A stretch of DNA of 54,377 bases, taken from assembly GCA_011050685.1 (NCBI GenBank), contig DRFF01000164.1, positions 1 to 54,377 on the forward strand, in the 5' to 3' direction. Source of the stretch: Aurantimonas coralicida (GTDB lineage Bacteria; Pseudomonadota; Alphaproteobacteria; Rhizobiales; Rhizobiaceae). The first letter of the stretch is position 1. Each line of letters opens with the position of its first letter. This document shows, piece by piece, positions 17,217-27,141 of this stretch. The notes beneath the pieces are model-generated. The model had not been told where the DNA came from. It worked only from the letters and a program-made list of their open reading frames with translations, and searched no databases. The position numbers and the translations under genes were made by a program.

Positions 17217-18140
17217 ATGAGCCTCGACAATATCACCCTGATCGGCACCGGCATCATGGGTGCGCCGATGGCGCGGAACATCGCTAGGGCCGGCTTCCGC
17301 GTCACCGTCTGGAATCGGACGCGCGCGAAAGCCGAGGCGCTCGCCGATGTCGCGACCGTCGCCGCCGATCCGCGTGAGGCCGTGGCCGAGGCCGACGCCG
17401 TCATCACCATGGTCGACAATTCGCCGATCGTGACGGAGATCTATTTCGGCGAAAGCGGCGTCGTCGCCGCCGCGCCGGCAAACGCGCTGTTCGTCGACAT
17501 GTCCTCGATCCAGCCGAGCGTCGCGCGCGACCACGCTGCCGCCATCGAGAAGGCCGGACGGCGCCATATCGACGCGCCGGTCTCGGGTGGCGAGAAGGGC
17601 GCGATCGAGGCGACGCTCGCGATCATGGCCGGCGGCCGCGCGGAGGACTTCGCCGAGGCGGAACCGGTTTTGAAGGCGATGGGACGGCCGACTCATGTCG
17701 GCGTCCACGGCGCCGGCCAGGTCGCCAAGCTCGCCAATCAGGCCATCGTCGCCGTCACCATCGGTGCCGTCGCCGAGGCGATGCTGCTTGCCCAGGAAGG
17801 CGGCTGCGATCCCGCCGCACTGCGCGACGCGCTGATGGGCGGCTTTGCCACCTCGCGCATCCTCGACCTCCACGGCGAGCGGATGACCGAGCGCAACTGG
17901 GTTCCAGGCGGCCCGCTCGAACTGCAGTTGAAGGATCTGGAGAACGCGCTCGAAGTGGCGCGGGAGGCGGGGTTGACCCTGCCGCTGACCGAAAAGGCGC
18001 GCGACGCCTTCCATGCGCTGGCCAAGGTGATGGAGATGGGCCGCCACGACCACGCGGCCTATCTGCGCTGGCTGGAAGCGATCAATCCCGGCAAGCGGCT
18101 TGGCGCCGGACCCGATTGCAATCCGGGCGCCAACGGCTGA
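17217..18140 (+). CDS. NAD(P)-dependent beta-hydroxyacid dehydrogenase (tartronate semialdehyde reductase-like)
   Basis: A 307-residue member of the GarR/GlxR group (2-hydroxy-3-oxopropionate reductase). Motifs are LIGTGIMGAPMARNIARAGF, the substrate loop DAPVSGGEKGAIEATL, the catalytic lysine in GAGQVAKLANQAIVA, and LELQLKDLENALEVA. In galactarate breakdown GarR reduces tartronate semialdehyde to glycerate, which fits the GarD-like dehydratase at 6873. The ribosome-binding site is AAAGGAGCCGCCC before ATG. It is the last gene of the IlvD operon, with a 68-base gap after the regulator gene, and converges with galE. Confidence 0.9.
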   Translation: MSLDNITLIGTGIMGAPMARNIARAGFRVTVWNRTRAKAEALADVATVAADPREAVAEADAVITMVDNSPIVTEIYFGESGVVAAAPANALFVDMSSIQPSVARDHAAAIEKAGRRHIDAPVSGGEKGAIEATLAIMAGGRAEDFAEAEPVLKAMGRPTHVGVHGAGQVAKLANQAIVAVTIGAVAEAMLLAQEGGCDPAALRDALMGGFATSRILDLHGERMTERNWVPGGPLELQLKDLENALEVAREAGLTLPLTEKARDAFHALAKVMEMGRHDHAAYLRWLEAINPGKRLGAGPDCNPGANG

Positions 18141-18179
18141 CCGGTGATCCGGCTGGCTCGCTGACTCGACCGGTCGCGA

Positions 18180-19169
18180 TCAGCGATGATTGCGGCGGGC
18201 GAGAGCGCGTTCCCAGTCGAGCGCATGACCGACGATCTGCGGCAGATCGTCATGCTCGGCCACCCAGCCGAGTTCCCGGCGGGCCAGGGACGGGTCGGCG
18301 ACGATCGCGGCAGGGTCGCCGGGCCTGCGGCCCTTTATGCGGATATCGAAGTCCTTGCCGACGACATCCTGGACCGCGTTCAGTACCTCCAGAACCGAAT
18401 AGCCCCGCCCATAGCCGCAATTGGCGACCATGCTGGATCCGCCGCCGCGCAGCCGTTCGAGCGCGAGGTAGTGGGCTTTGACGAGGTCGGTAACATGGAT
18501 GTAGTCGCGCACGCAGGTACCGTCGGCGGTTGGATAATCGGTGCCGTAGAGCTCGAGGAATTCGCGTTTTCCCAGCGCTGTTTCGGACGCGACCTTGATC
18601 AGATGCGTCGCGCCCCTGGTCGATTCGCCGGTGCGCCCGAGCGGGTCGGCGCCCGCGACATTGAAGTAACGCAGCGCAGTGTAGCGGAAATCATGGGCAA
18701 ACGCCGTGTCCCGGAGCATCATCTCGGTCATCAGCTTGGACGAGCCGTAGGGCGATTCCGGCAGCGTCGCAGCCGCTTCGGTGACCGGGATCGTGGCGGG
18801 AGAGCCGTAGACCGCGGCGGTCGAGGAAAAAATGAAATTCTTGACGTTGTTCCGGATCGCTGCCGCAATCAGGGCGCGCGACTTGACCGTGTTGTTTTCG
18901 TAATAGCCGAGCGGATCGGCAACGGATTCCGGCACGATGATCGAGCCGGCAAAATGGATGACAGCATCGACATCATGGCTCGTGATGGTGCAATCGAGAA
19001 GATCGGCATCGCCGACATCGCCGACCACCAGTGTCGCCTCGGGCGGCACCGCCCAGTCGAAGCCGGTGGACAACCGGTCGAGGACGACGACCGTCTCGCC
19101 GCGATCCAGGAGCTCCCAGGCCATGTGGCTGCCGATATAGCCGGCGCCGCCGGTGACGAGTATCGCCAT
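18180..19169 (-). CDS. galE: UDP-glucose 4-epimerase
   Basis: A 329-residue extended SDR interconverting UDP-glucose and UDP-galactose. It has the NAD motif LVTGGAGYIGSHMAWEL, the FSSTAAVYG catalytic serine/threonine region, the YGSSK Tyr/Lys pair, RYFNVAGADPLGRTGE and GTDYPTADGTCVRDYIHVTD, all typical of bacterial GalE. The start at 19169 follows AGGACCCGATC. It is a single minus-strand gene between the sugar-acid operon and the rplU block and would supply UDP-galactose for surface polysaccharide. Confidence 0.95.
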   Translation of the reverse strand: MAILVTGGAGYIGSHMAWELLDRGETVVVLDRLSTGFDWAVPPEATLVVGDVGDADLLDCTITSHDVDAVIHFAGSIIVPESVADPLGYYENNTVKSRALIAAAIRNNVKNFIFSSTAAVYGSPATIPVTEAAATLPESPYGSSKLMTEMMLRDTAFAHDFRYTALRYFNVAGADPLGRTGESTRGATHLIKVASETALGKREFLELYGTDYPTADGTCVRDYIHVTDLVKAHYLALERLRGGGSSMVANCGYGRGYSVLEVLNAVQDVVGKDFDIRIKGRRPGDPAAIVADPSLARRELGWVAEHDDLPQIVGHALDWERALARRNHR

Positions 19170-19475
19170 GATCGGGTCCTGTCCTCATGCTTTCCACGCG
19201 GCACGACAGATTGCGACAATGCCGCATGTGCCACGGTGGCAGGTTCATGACCGCCACCGTCGCCCCCATATCCGGCGCGTGGTAGGCAAGCAACCGATCG
19301 GTATTGCGGCTTCAAAGTTGACTTGACCTTGAGGACCCGGCCCGCTACTGACGGATATCAAATTGGGGCGTGGCTTGACCGCGCCCGTTTGTTTTCGCCC
19401 TATTCGCAACCGACTGACAAGAAGATGGCCCGTGCCTTTTATGGCGCGAGAGCCGATCGAACGAACGGAGATAAA
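19170..19475. other. Divergent intergenic region galE-rplU
   Basis: About 300 bases without a supported gene, between the galE start (minus) and rplU (plus). It contains the candidate rplU promoter at 19318-19350. Short open frames here lack ribosome-binding sites and recognisable sequence. Confidence 0.5.
19318..19350 (+). promoter_or_regulatory. Candidate rplU-rpmA promoter
   Basis: TTGACT (19318-19323) runs into TTGACC (19323-19328), followed 16 bases later by CTACTG (19345-19350). The CTTGAC -35 is the common housekeeping form in alphaproteobacteria, while the -10 match is only moderate. It lies 126 bases before the rplU start, and is supported by position and consensus only. Confidence 0.4.
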
Positions 19476-20168
19476 ATGTTCGCAGTCATTAAGACCGGTG
19501 GCAAGCAGTACCGCGTTGTCCCCGAAGACCAGTTCACCATCGAGCGTCTGCCTGGCGAGGCCGGCGATCTCCTGACGTTCAAGGAAGTGCTGATGGTCGG
19601 CTCGACCATCGGCGCGCCGTTCGTCGCGGGCGCCTCCGTCACCGCCGAGATTATCGGCCAGACGCGCGGCAAGAAGGTCATTTCCTTCAAGAAGCGCCGG
19701 CGGCAGAACTCCAAGCGTTCGCGCGGCCATCGCCAGGATCTGACGCTGATCCGCGTCGCCGAAATCCTCACTGACGGCAAGGCACCGTCGATGACCTCGG
19801 CGGCCCGGAGCAAGCCCGCCAAGGCTGTGAAGCCGGTCGAGGACGAGAAGGCCCAACCGGCCAAGGCGGCCGAGAAAGCCGCGAAGCCGGCCAAGCCCGC
19901 CGAGAAGGCGGTAGAGCCGAAGCAGGCGGCAGCATCCGCGCCGGCGAGCCTGTTCACTGCGCCGAAGGGCGATGCCGACAAGCTGACCACGATCAAGGGC
20001 ATCGGCCCGGTCGCCGAGAAGCAGCTTAACGAGCAGGGCATCACCACCTTTGCCCAGATCGCCAAGCTGAGTGACAAGGACGTGGCGCGGATCGACGAAC
20101 ATATGCCGTTCAGCGCCGCCCAGATCGAAGATTGGCGCGAGCAGGCTAAAGAGCTGGCGAAGAAATAG
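19476..20168 (+). CDS. rplU: 50S ribosomal protein L21 with C-terminal helix-hairpin-helix extension
   Basis: The first ~103 residues are bacterial L21 ([20 protein letters not shown], then [20 protein letters not shown] with the conserved RRGHRQ-type RNA-binding segment). Residues ~104-160 are a Lys/Ala/Pro-rich linker ([18 protein letters not shown]), and residues ~165-230 form a helix-hairpin-helix-like domain beginning [20 protein letters not shown]. Total length is 230, about double the minimal family length. Such extensions occur in rhizobial relatives. The start is fixed by the universal MFAVI N-terminus and ACGGAGATAAA upstream. It is cotranscribed with rpmA, 62 bases downstream. Confidence 0.97.
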   Translation: MFAVIKTGGKQYRVVPEDQFTIERLPGEAGDLLTFKEVLMVGSTIGAPFVAGASVTAEIIGQTRGKKVISFKKRRRQNSKRSRGHRQDLTLIRVAEILTDGKAPSMTSAARSKPAKAVKPVEDEKAQPAKAAEKAAKPAKPAEKAVEPKQAAASAPASLFTAPKGDADKLTTIKGIGPVAEKQLNEQGITTFAQIAKLSDKDVARIDEHMPFSAAQIEDWREQAKELAKK

Positions 20169-20230
20169 GTCCGGGGCGGATTTCCCCCCGCGAACCCGAT
20201 CCGGTAGCCTGACAGGCAAGGAGACAGACG

Positions 20231-20500
20231 ATGGCACATAAGAAAGCAGGCGGTTCTTCCCGCAATGGTCGCGATTCCGAATCCAAACGCCTTGGCGTGA
20301 AGAAGTTCGGCGGCGAAGCTGTGATTCCGGGCAACATTCTCATCCGGCAGCGCGGCACGCGCTGGCATCCGGGCACGAATGTCGGCATCGGCAAGGATCA
20401 CACGCTCTTCGCCAAGGCCGAGGGCAACGTCGCGTTCCAGCACAAGGCGAACGGACGAACCTACGTAGCCGTACTGCCGAAAGCAGAAGCCGCCGAGTGA
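20231..20500 (+). CDS. rpmA: 50S ribosomal protein L27
   Basis: An 89-residue L27, the ribosomal protein whose N-terminal arm reaches the peptidyl-transferase centre. The sequence opens [20 protein letters not shown] and carries [29 protein letters not shown] and the C-terminal TYVAVLP, all family hallmarks. There is no N-terminal extension needing cleavage of the Firmicutes type. The ribosome-binding site AAGGAGA is 7 bases before the ATG. A strong terminator follows 72 bases after the stop. Confidence 0.98.
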   Translation: MAHKKAGGSSRNGRDSESKRLGVKKFGGEAVIPGNILIRQRGTRWHPGTNVGIGKDHTLFAKAEGNVAFQHKANGRTYVAVLPKAEAAE

Positions 20501-20572
20501 CCGGAGCTTCAGAGCGCCGGCGTTCCAACGAACCGGCCCTCTGATCCTTCCGAAACGCATCGGATTTCAGAG

Positions 20573-20608
20573 CGAAAAGGGGAGATGGACCGCCATCTCC
20601 CCTTTTCG
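20573..20608. terminator. Perfect 16-bp hairpin after rpmA
   Basis: Arms 20573-20588 and 20593-20608 are perfectly complementary (16 bp, loop ACCG). The 3' arm ends CCCCTTTTCG, so the T run is inside the stem rather than after it. It probably ends rplU-rpmA transcription, although the GNAT start codon is only 21 bases further on, so partial read-through into the GNAT gene is possible. Confidence 0.75.
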
Positions 20609-20629
20609 CGTCTGAGGAAGGACGATGCG

Positions 20630-21196
20630 ATGACCGAGGATTTTACCGCCGAACGGGACGGCGCCACGATCGAATCAGGACGGCTCCGGCTGCGGCCCTT
20701 GGCGATGAAAGACGCACAGCCCTTGGTCAATCTCGCCAATGACCGCCACCTCGCGGCGATGCTCGCGCGCATTCCGCACCCGTACCGTCTTTCAGACGCG
20801 CGCGCCTTTATCGCCGATCATGGCTCGGAGGTCGTCTTCGCCCTGTGCCTGAAGGAGGAGGATCGGTTCGTCGGTTGTTGCGGATTGAAACCCTCCGGCA
20901 GGAAAGGGCGGGCGGAACTCGGCTATTGGGTCGGCCGGGCCTATTGGGGACGCGGCATCGCGACTGAAGGCGCTCAGGCGGTTATCGACTACGGCTTTGC
21001 GCGGCTACAGCTCGACGCCATCGACGTCAGCTGCCGTGTCGTCAACGAGTCTTCGCGACGGGTGATCCAGAAATGCGGCTTCCACTTTTGCGGTAGCGGT
21101 ATGATCGAATCGGTGTCCTCGGGCCGGGTCGCCAGCGAACATTTCGTGATGGATCGCAGCTGCTGGACGTCGCTCAAGGCATGGGGACGGCAATGA
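20630..21196 (+). CDS. GNAT-family N-acetyltransferase (RimJ/RimL-like)
   Basis: A 188-residue acetyltransferase of the RimJ/RimL-like group. It shows RLRLRPLAMKDAQPLVNLAN at the N-terminus, the acceptor-site strand ELGYWVGRAYWGRGIATEGA with the acetyl-CoA loop GRGIATE, and NESSRRVIQKCGFHFCG near the C-terminus. Targets of this group are often N-terminal amines of proteins or small molecules; here the target is unknown. A GNAT gene between rpmA and obgE is common in related Hyphomicrobiales. The start at 20630 lies directly after the terminator hairpin, and the stop overlaps the next gene (ATGA). Confidence 0.88.
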   Translation: MTEDFTAERDGATIESGRLRLRPLAMKDAQPLVNLANDRHLAAMLARIPHPYRLSDARAFIADHGSEVVFALCLKEEDRFVGCCGLKPSGRKGRAELGYWVGRAYWGRGIATEGAQAVIDYGFARLQLDAIDVSCRVVNESSRRVIQKCGFHFCGSGMIESVSSGRVASEHFVMDRSCWTSLKAWGRQ

Positions 21197-21792
21197 TGGG
21201 AAAGCTCGACGGGCGTCGGAGTTGGCTTTGGCCGACGGCCGTCGCGGGTGGCGCTGTTATTTTGCTCGCGGGCCTGGCTTGGTTCGCCGCGCCGCCCCGT
21301 CTTCCACAACCCGATCCAAACGGCCTGTCGCTGCCGGATTTCTTCGCGGGCAAGTCGGTCTCGAAGGGCACGGTGACGACGGCCTTGGTTTTTACCGAGG
21401 CTTTCACCGCCGAATTCGACGGCAAGCAGACGGGCGATCGGTTCCGGCTCGACGAGGGCTTTGCCTTTGCCGATGGCAAGCGGCTGCAGCGCTGGGATTT
21501 GGTGCGCACCGCGCCGGGTCTTTATGGCGGAACCGTCGCCACGGAGCTGAAGACAGGAGACCTCGCGCCGCCGATGCCGGTGGTCGGCGTTCAGACGCAA
21601 AATGGCGCCGTTCTCGACTATGACGGCTATGCGCCCGGCGGCGGGGGCACGCTTCTGCATTTTCGCCACGAGATGACCGGCTGTCCCGACGGTACGGTTG
21701 CCAACCACGTCATTGTCTCGAAATTCGGGATTCCGCTCGCCACCTCGGATGTGACCTTCGCCAAGAGCCGGGCTGCGCTCGCGCCATATTGA
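21193..21792 (+). CDS. DUF3833-like membrane-anchored protein
   Basis: A 199-residue protein with one N-terminal membrane span (AVAGGAVILLAGLAWFAA) followed by a periplasmic domain. The pattern LPDFFAGKSVSKGTVTTALV, EGFAFADGKRLQRWDLVRTA and PGLYGGTVATELKTG resembles the DUF3833 family, whose function is unknown. The ATG at 21193 overlaps the GNAT stop codon (ATGA), so the two are cotranslated; a second ATG follows immediately. No catalytic motif is evident. Confidence 0.72.
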   Translation: MMGKLDGRRSWLWPTAVAGGAVILLAGLAWFAAPPRLPQPDPNGLSLPDFFAGKSVSKGTVTTALVFTEAFTAEFDGKQTGDRFRLDEGFAFADGKRLQRWDLVRTAPGLYGGTVATELKTGDLAPPMPVVGVQTQNGAVLDYDGYAPGGGGTLLHFRHEMTGCPDGTVANHVIVSKFGIPLATSDVTFAKSRAALAPY

Positions 21793-21851
21793 ACCGATGA
21801 CACGGGGTCGTTTCCATCGGCGGCCCGGGCCGCTATGACAGGCGAGCTGGA

Positions 21852-21929
21852 CTAGTGGATTGAATTTGACATTTGATACCCATGTGCGGCGGACTCGAGA
21901 TCAAATGGCAAATTTGAAAAATCCACTAG
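21852..21929. repeat. Palindromic intergenic repeat with CTAG ends
   Basis: A 78-base imperfect inverted repeat: CTAGTGGATT at the left and AATCCACTAG at the right, with inner ATTTGACATTTGA opposing TCAAATGGCAAAT. It is AT-rich against GC-rich surroundings and lies between the DUF3833 gene and obgE. The form (CTAG termini, long hairpin, no gene) fits a small non-autonomous repeat of the kind scattered through Hyphomicrobiales genomes. Copy number cannot be judged from this window. Confidence 0.65.
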
Positions 21930-21955
21930 CCTCATAGAGTTGCTAATGGTCCCTC

Positions 21956-22009
21956 GATTTCGGCATTTGGTTGCCAGGGTGTTCCAAGCGGGATGCAAAT
22001 GTCGAAATC
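21956..22009. repeat. Second inverted repeat before obgE
   Basis: GATTTCGGCATTTG (21956-21969) opposes CAAATGTCGAAATC (21996-22009): 14-base arms with one mismatch and a 26-base loop. It begins 27 bases after the preceding palindrome, and the two may be parts of one element of about 160 bases. It ends 43 bases before the obgE start codon, so it lies in the obgE leader or promoter. Confidence 0.6.
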
Positions 22010-22019
22010 GGACTATTAG

Positions 22020-23104
<1,085 letters not shown>

Positions 23105-23105
<1 letters not shown>

Positions 23106-24256
23106 TGACGGACCTGCTCGATGGCTACACTCGCATCGTCGTCAAGATCGGCTCCTCGCTTCTGGTTGATCCTCAAAGCGGGCTGAAGCGGACTTGGCTG
23201 GAATCGCTCGGCGAGGATATCGCTCGACTGAGCGGCGAGGGGCGTCAGATCCTCGTCGTCTCCTCCGGCGCCATCGCGCTCGGCCGCAAGCTCCTGAAGA
23301 TGCCCGCCGGACCGCTTCGGCTGGAGGAAAGCCAGGCGGCGGCGGCCGTCGGGCAGATCGCCCTGTCGCGGACTTATTCGGAGATTCTCGGTCGCCACGG
23401 CATCGAGACCGGGCAGATCCTGCTGACCCTCGGCGACACCGAGGAGCGCCGGCGCTATCTCAACGCCCGCGCGACGATCTCGACCTTGCTCGGCTTCGGC
23501 GCGCTGCCGGTCATCAACGAGAACGACACCGTCGCCACATCCGAAATCCGCTATGGCGACAATGACCGTCTGGCGGCCCGCGTCGCGACGATGATGGGCG
23601 CCGATCTGCTGATTCTCCTCTCCGACGTCGATGGTCTTTACACGGCGCCGCCCGCCCTCGATCCGGCGGCGCGGCATATCCCGCTGGTCGAGCGGATTAC
23701 GCCGGACATCGAGGCCATGGCGGGCGCGGCCGGGTCGGAGCTGTCACGCGGCGGCATGAAGACCAAGATCGATGCAGGCAAGATCGCGACCGGGTCGGGC
23801 GCTGCGATGATCATTACGGCGGGCGACCGGCTGTTTCCGCTGAGCGCCATCGAGCGCGGCGAACGCGCGACGCTGTTTCGCGCCGCCGGCAATCCGGTGA
23901 CGGCGCGCAAGCGCTGGATCGCCGGGCATCTCGGCTCCGCCGGCGGGCTCGTCGTGGACGCGGGCGCGGTCAAGGCGCTGTGCGCCGGCAAGAGCCTGTT
24001 GCCGGCCGGAATCGTTTCCGTCGATGGCGAGTTCCGGCGCGGTGATACGATCGCCGTGCTGGATCAAGCGGGTCGCAGGATCGCGCGCGGCCTTGTCGCC
24101 TACGATGCCGTGGACGCGCGGCGGATCGCCGGGTTGCGGTCGGCGGAGGTGGCGGCGGCGCTCGGCTACGAGGGACGCACGGCGATGGTCCATCGCGACG
24201 ATCTGGTGATGGAAGCGGCGGTGGATCCGGCCGATGAATCCCTGGGCATCGCGTAA
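23105..24256 (+). CDS. proB: Glutamate 5-kinase
   Basis: A 383-residue first enzyme of proline synthesis, phosphorylating glutamate. The amino-acid kinase domain has [46 protein letters not shown] and GTGGMKTK-type residues ([15 protein letters not shown]). A C-terminal PUA domain begins near residue 275 ([16 protein letters not shown]). The start ATG overlaps the obgE stop (TGATG); a GTG three bases earlier is equally possible. It is in operon with proA. Confidence 0.98.
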
Positions 24257-24282
24257 GCAGGACGGAAAGCGGAGAGGTGGAC

Positions 24283-25569
24283 ATGCTCGACAGGAGTGCA
24301 ACGGAGGCGGGCTCGATTGAGGCGCTGATGGCCACGATTGGCCAGCGCGCGCGTCGTGCCGCGCGGAGCCTTGCTCTGGCACCGACCGAGGCGAAGAATG
24401 CAGCTCTGGAGGCGATGGCGGATGCGATCCTGCAGTCGCGGGAGACGATCCTTGCTGAAAACCGTGCCGATATCGAGGGGGCGAAGGAAAGCGGCATGGC
24501 CGCGTCCTTCATCGACCGGCTGGCTCTCGATGAGGCGCGCGTCGGCGCGATCGCCGACGGTATCCGCGCCGTCGCCGCGCTGCCGGACCCCGTCGGTGCG
24601 ACTATCGCTGCGTGGGAGCGACCCAACGGTCTCCAAATCGAGCGGGTGCGGACGCCGCTCGGCGTCGTCGGCGTCATCTATGAGAGCCGGCCGAACGTCA
24701 CCGCCGACGCGGGAGTCCTGTGTCTGAAATCCGGCAATGCGGTCATCCTGCGCGGCGGTTCGGACTCGGCCCGGTCCTCGGCCGCGATCCATGCGGCGCT
24801 GGCCGCCGGCCTCACCCAGGCCGGTCTGCCGGAGGACGCGATCCAGATCGTGCCCTCGACCGACCGGGCCGCCGTCGGCGCGATGCTGAAGGGCCTCGAC
24901 GGCGCCATTGACGTCATCGTACCGCGTGGTGGGCGTTCGCTCGTCGCCCGCGTCCAGGACGAGGCGCGGGTGCCGGTCTTCGCCCATTTGGAAGGCATCT
25001 GTCACGTCTATGTCGACGCAGCCGCCGATCTCGACATGGCCGTCAATGTCGTCGTCAATTCGAAGATGCGGCGCACCGGCATCTGCGGGTCGGCCGAAAC
25101 GCTGCTGGTCGACCGCGCGGCGGCGAGCACCCAGCTCCTGCCGATTCTCGAGGCGCTGCGGACCGCGGGCTGCGAAATCCGGGCGACCGACGAGGTGCGT
25201 CAGCGCTTTCCGACCGCCGAGCCCGCGAGCGAGGAAGATTTCGACACCGAATATCTGGATGCAATCATCTCGGTCGCACTGGTCGACGGCGTCGACGGGG
25301 CGATCGCCCACATCGAGCGGCATTCGTCCCACCACACCGAGGCGATCGTCACCGCCGACGAGGCTGTGGCGGCGAAGTTTTTCGCCGGCATCGATTCCGC
25401 GATCCTCCTGCACAACGCCTCGACCCAGTTCGCCGATGGCGGCGAATTCGGCATGGGCACGGAAATCGGCATCGCCACCGGCAAGATGCATGCGCGCGGG
25501 CCGGTCGGCGTCGAGCAGCTGACGAGCTTCAACTACCGCGTCCGCGGGACCGGCCAGACCCGCCCGTGA
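24283..25569 (+). CDS. proA: Glutamate-5-semialdehyde dehydrogenase (gamma-glutamyl phosphate reductase)
   Basis: A 428-residue enzyme reducing gamma-glutamyl phosphate with NADPH in proline synthesis. Signatures are [33 protein letters not shown], the catalytic cysteine in [15 protein letters not shown], and the C-terminal [21 protein letters not shown] chose the ATG at 24283, which has GGAGAGG at good spacing; the GTG six bases upstream sits too close to it. The gap to proB is 26 bases, and the stop overlaps the nadD start. Confidence 0.98.
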   Translation: MLDRSATEAGSIEALMATIGQRARRAARSLALAPTEAKNAALEAMADAILQSRETILAENRADIEGAKESGMAASFIDRLALDEARVGAIADGIRAVAALPDPVGATIAAWERPNGLQIERVRTPLGVVGVIYESRPNVTADAGVLCLKSGNAVILRGGSDSARSSAAIHAALAAGLTQAGLPEDAIQIVPSTDRAAVGAMLKGLDGAIDVIVPRGGRSLVARVQDEARVPVFAHLEGICHVYVDAAADLDMAVNVVVNSKMRRTGICGSAETLLVDRAAASTQLLPILEALRTAGCEIRATDEVRQRFPTAEPASEEDFDTEYLDAIISVALVDGVDGAIAHIERHSSHHTEAIVTADEAVAAKFFAGIDSAILLHNASTQFADGGEFGMGTEIGIATGKMHARGPVGVEQLTSFNYRVRGTGQTRP

Positions 25570-26216
25570 CGCAGCCCGACATGAGCGCCGGCTGGCCCGA
25601 CGGTATCGATCCGGCGGCGCTCGCCATGCCCCACACAGAGCCATGCATGGTCGTCGGGTTGTTCGGCGGCTCGTTCAATCCGCCTCATCAGGGCCATCGT
25701 CTGGTCGCCGAGATCGCCCGGCGGCGACTGCGCCTTGATCGCATCTGGTGGATGGTTACACCCGGCAATCCGCTCAAGGACAATGGCCATCTACGCCCGC
25801 TCCGCGAAAGGCTGGCGGCCGTCAAGGCGCTCGCCAGCGGGCCGCGCAACGATGTCACCGCCTTCGAGGCGGCGCATCGCATTCGCTACACCGCCGACAC
25901 GCTGGCGCTCTTGCGTCAGAAACGCCCCGGCGTTCGCTTCGTCTGGATCATGGGCGCCGACAGCCTCGCCTCCTTCCATCGCTGGCAGGATTGGCGGCGG
26001 ATCGTCGCGACGTTCCCGATCGCGGTGGTCGACCGGCCCGGATCGACACTATCGGTTTTGTCGGCTCCCATGGCGCAGGCCTTTGCCTATGCCCGGCTGG
26101 CCGAACGGCATGCCGCGGCCCTGCCGTTTCGCGAGCCACCGGCCTGGGTTTTCCTGCACGGTCCGCGTTCCCCGGTGTCGTCGACCGTCCTCAGAAGCAT
26201 CGGCGGGGGAGGGTAG
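25566..26216 (+). CDS. nadD: Nicotinate-nucleotide adenylyltransferase
   Basis: A 216-residue NadD making nicotinic acid adenine dinucleotide from NaMN and ATP. It carries [20 protein letters not shown] with the GSFNPxHxGH nucleotide motif, [31 protein letters not shown] and the C-terminal SSTVLRS loop corresponding to ISSTxIR. The GTG at 25566 overlaps the proA stop (GTGA). In many relatives nadD is followed by rsfS; here a convergent GntR gene follows instead. Confidence 0.96.
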   Translation: MTQPDMSAGWPDGIDPAALAMPHTEPCMVVGLFGGSFNPPHQGHRLVAEIARRRLRLDRIWWMVTPGNPLKDNGHLRPLRERLAAVKALASGPRNDVTAFEAAHRIRYTADTLALLRQKRPGVRFVWIMGADSLASFHRWQDWRRIVATFPIAVVDRPGSTLSVLSAPMAQAFAYARLAERHAAALPFREPPAWVFLHGPRSPVSSTVLRSIGGGG

Positions 26217-26285
26217 CGCCGTCATCGGAGCATGTCCGATGTGCTGTTCGGCGGCTGCTCGCGAAACAACTCTCCGGAGTGGCAT

Positions 26286-26304
26286 AACCAATGCAGGATT
26301 GGTT
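26286..26304. promoter_or_regulatory. Palindromic operator candidate downstream of gntR (AACCAAT-N5-ATTGGTT)
   Basis: A perfect 7+7 dyad with a five-base spacer in the nadD/gntR convergent gap. The same architecture, AACCAAT-N5-ATTGG, occurs at 27142-27158 before the GntR gene. FadR-type GntR proteins often bind dyads of this size. Its place downstream of two genes, not before one, is unusual. Confidence 0.5.
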
Positions 26305-26351
26305 TTCGCAGTGCAGAACAAATCCGCCTCGGAGTTCGCCGCTTCTCGCAA

Positions 26352-27125
26352 CTATTCCGCCGCCGACTGGTGGCGGGCGATCAGATGGGTCTGGACCTGC
26401 TGGAGGTGCAAACGCATTCGCGTGGCCGCGGCGCCGAGATTGCGCTCCTCGATCGCATCGACGATCAGATCATGTTCTTCGAAGCTGTGGTGATCGACTG
26501 GCGGCTGTGGCAGCTCGGTTCGCAACCGGCCCCAGACGACGGTGCGCCGGACGGCGTTGATCGTGTCGAAAATCGCAAGAAGGAGGGCATTCTTGCCGGC
26601 CTCCGCGATGGTGCGGTGAAGCCGGTTGTCCCAGTTTTCATATTGCCGCCAGGTCTCTGCCTGGCGGGCGCTGGAAACGCAGAGCCGCAGCGCCCGGATG
26701 TCGTCGATGGTGGCGTGCAACGCTGCCTCGCGCGCCAGTTCCGGTTCGATCACCAGGCGCGCCCGCATCACTTCGGCGGGGCTGGTCTGATCGGCGATCA
26801 TCGCGACGGAGGCCAGCTCGGCGACCGGGCGCGCACCGACGAAGGTGCCCTTGCCGACATGGCGCCAGAGCTCGCCGTGTTCCTCCAGCACCGCAAGCGC
26901 CTTGCGGAGGTCGCCGCGTGACACGCCGATCATTTCCGCCAGTTCGCGCTCCGGCGGCAGCCGGGTATTCAGCGCGAACTCCTTCTGCGCGAGATAGGCG
27001 CGAAGCTGCACCAGCGCGCTCTCGCCGCCATTGCGGTCGATCCGGTCCTGGTCGACGTCGCCCGGGCCGACGATCTCGGCTTTCGTCAGATTGCGCATTT
27101 GGTCAGCATGGTTCAACTTGATCAT
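26352..27125 (-). CDS. GntR-family regulator, FadR/FCD subfamily
   Basis: A 257-residue GntR protein. The winged helix contains LRAYLAQKEFALNTRLPPER and IGVSRGDLRKALAVLEEHGE; the linker GTFVGARP leads to an FCD ligand domain with WDNRLHRTIAEAGKN and FEEHDLIVDAIEERN. I took the ATG at 27125 (MIKLNHADQ); an upstream ATG at 27161 would run through the operator dyad. It is divergent from the ABC importer operon with a 108-base gap holding that dyad, so it very probably represses that operon and itself. The effector is unknown. Confidence 0.92.
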   Translation of the reverse strand: MIKLNHADQMRNLTKAEIVGPGDVDQDRIDRNGGESALVQLRAYLAQKEFALNTRLPPERELAEMIGVSRGDLRKALAVLEEHGELWRHVGKGTFVGARPVAELASVAMIADQTSPAEVMRARLVIEPELAREAALHATIDDIRALRLCVSSARQAETWRQYENWDNRLHRTIAEAGKNALLLAIFDTINAVRRTVVWGRLRTELPQPPVDHHSFEEHDLIVDAIEERNLGAAATRMRLHLQQVQTHLIARHQSAAE

Positions 27126-27141
27126 TCGGTCCTTATGCCTT

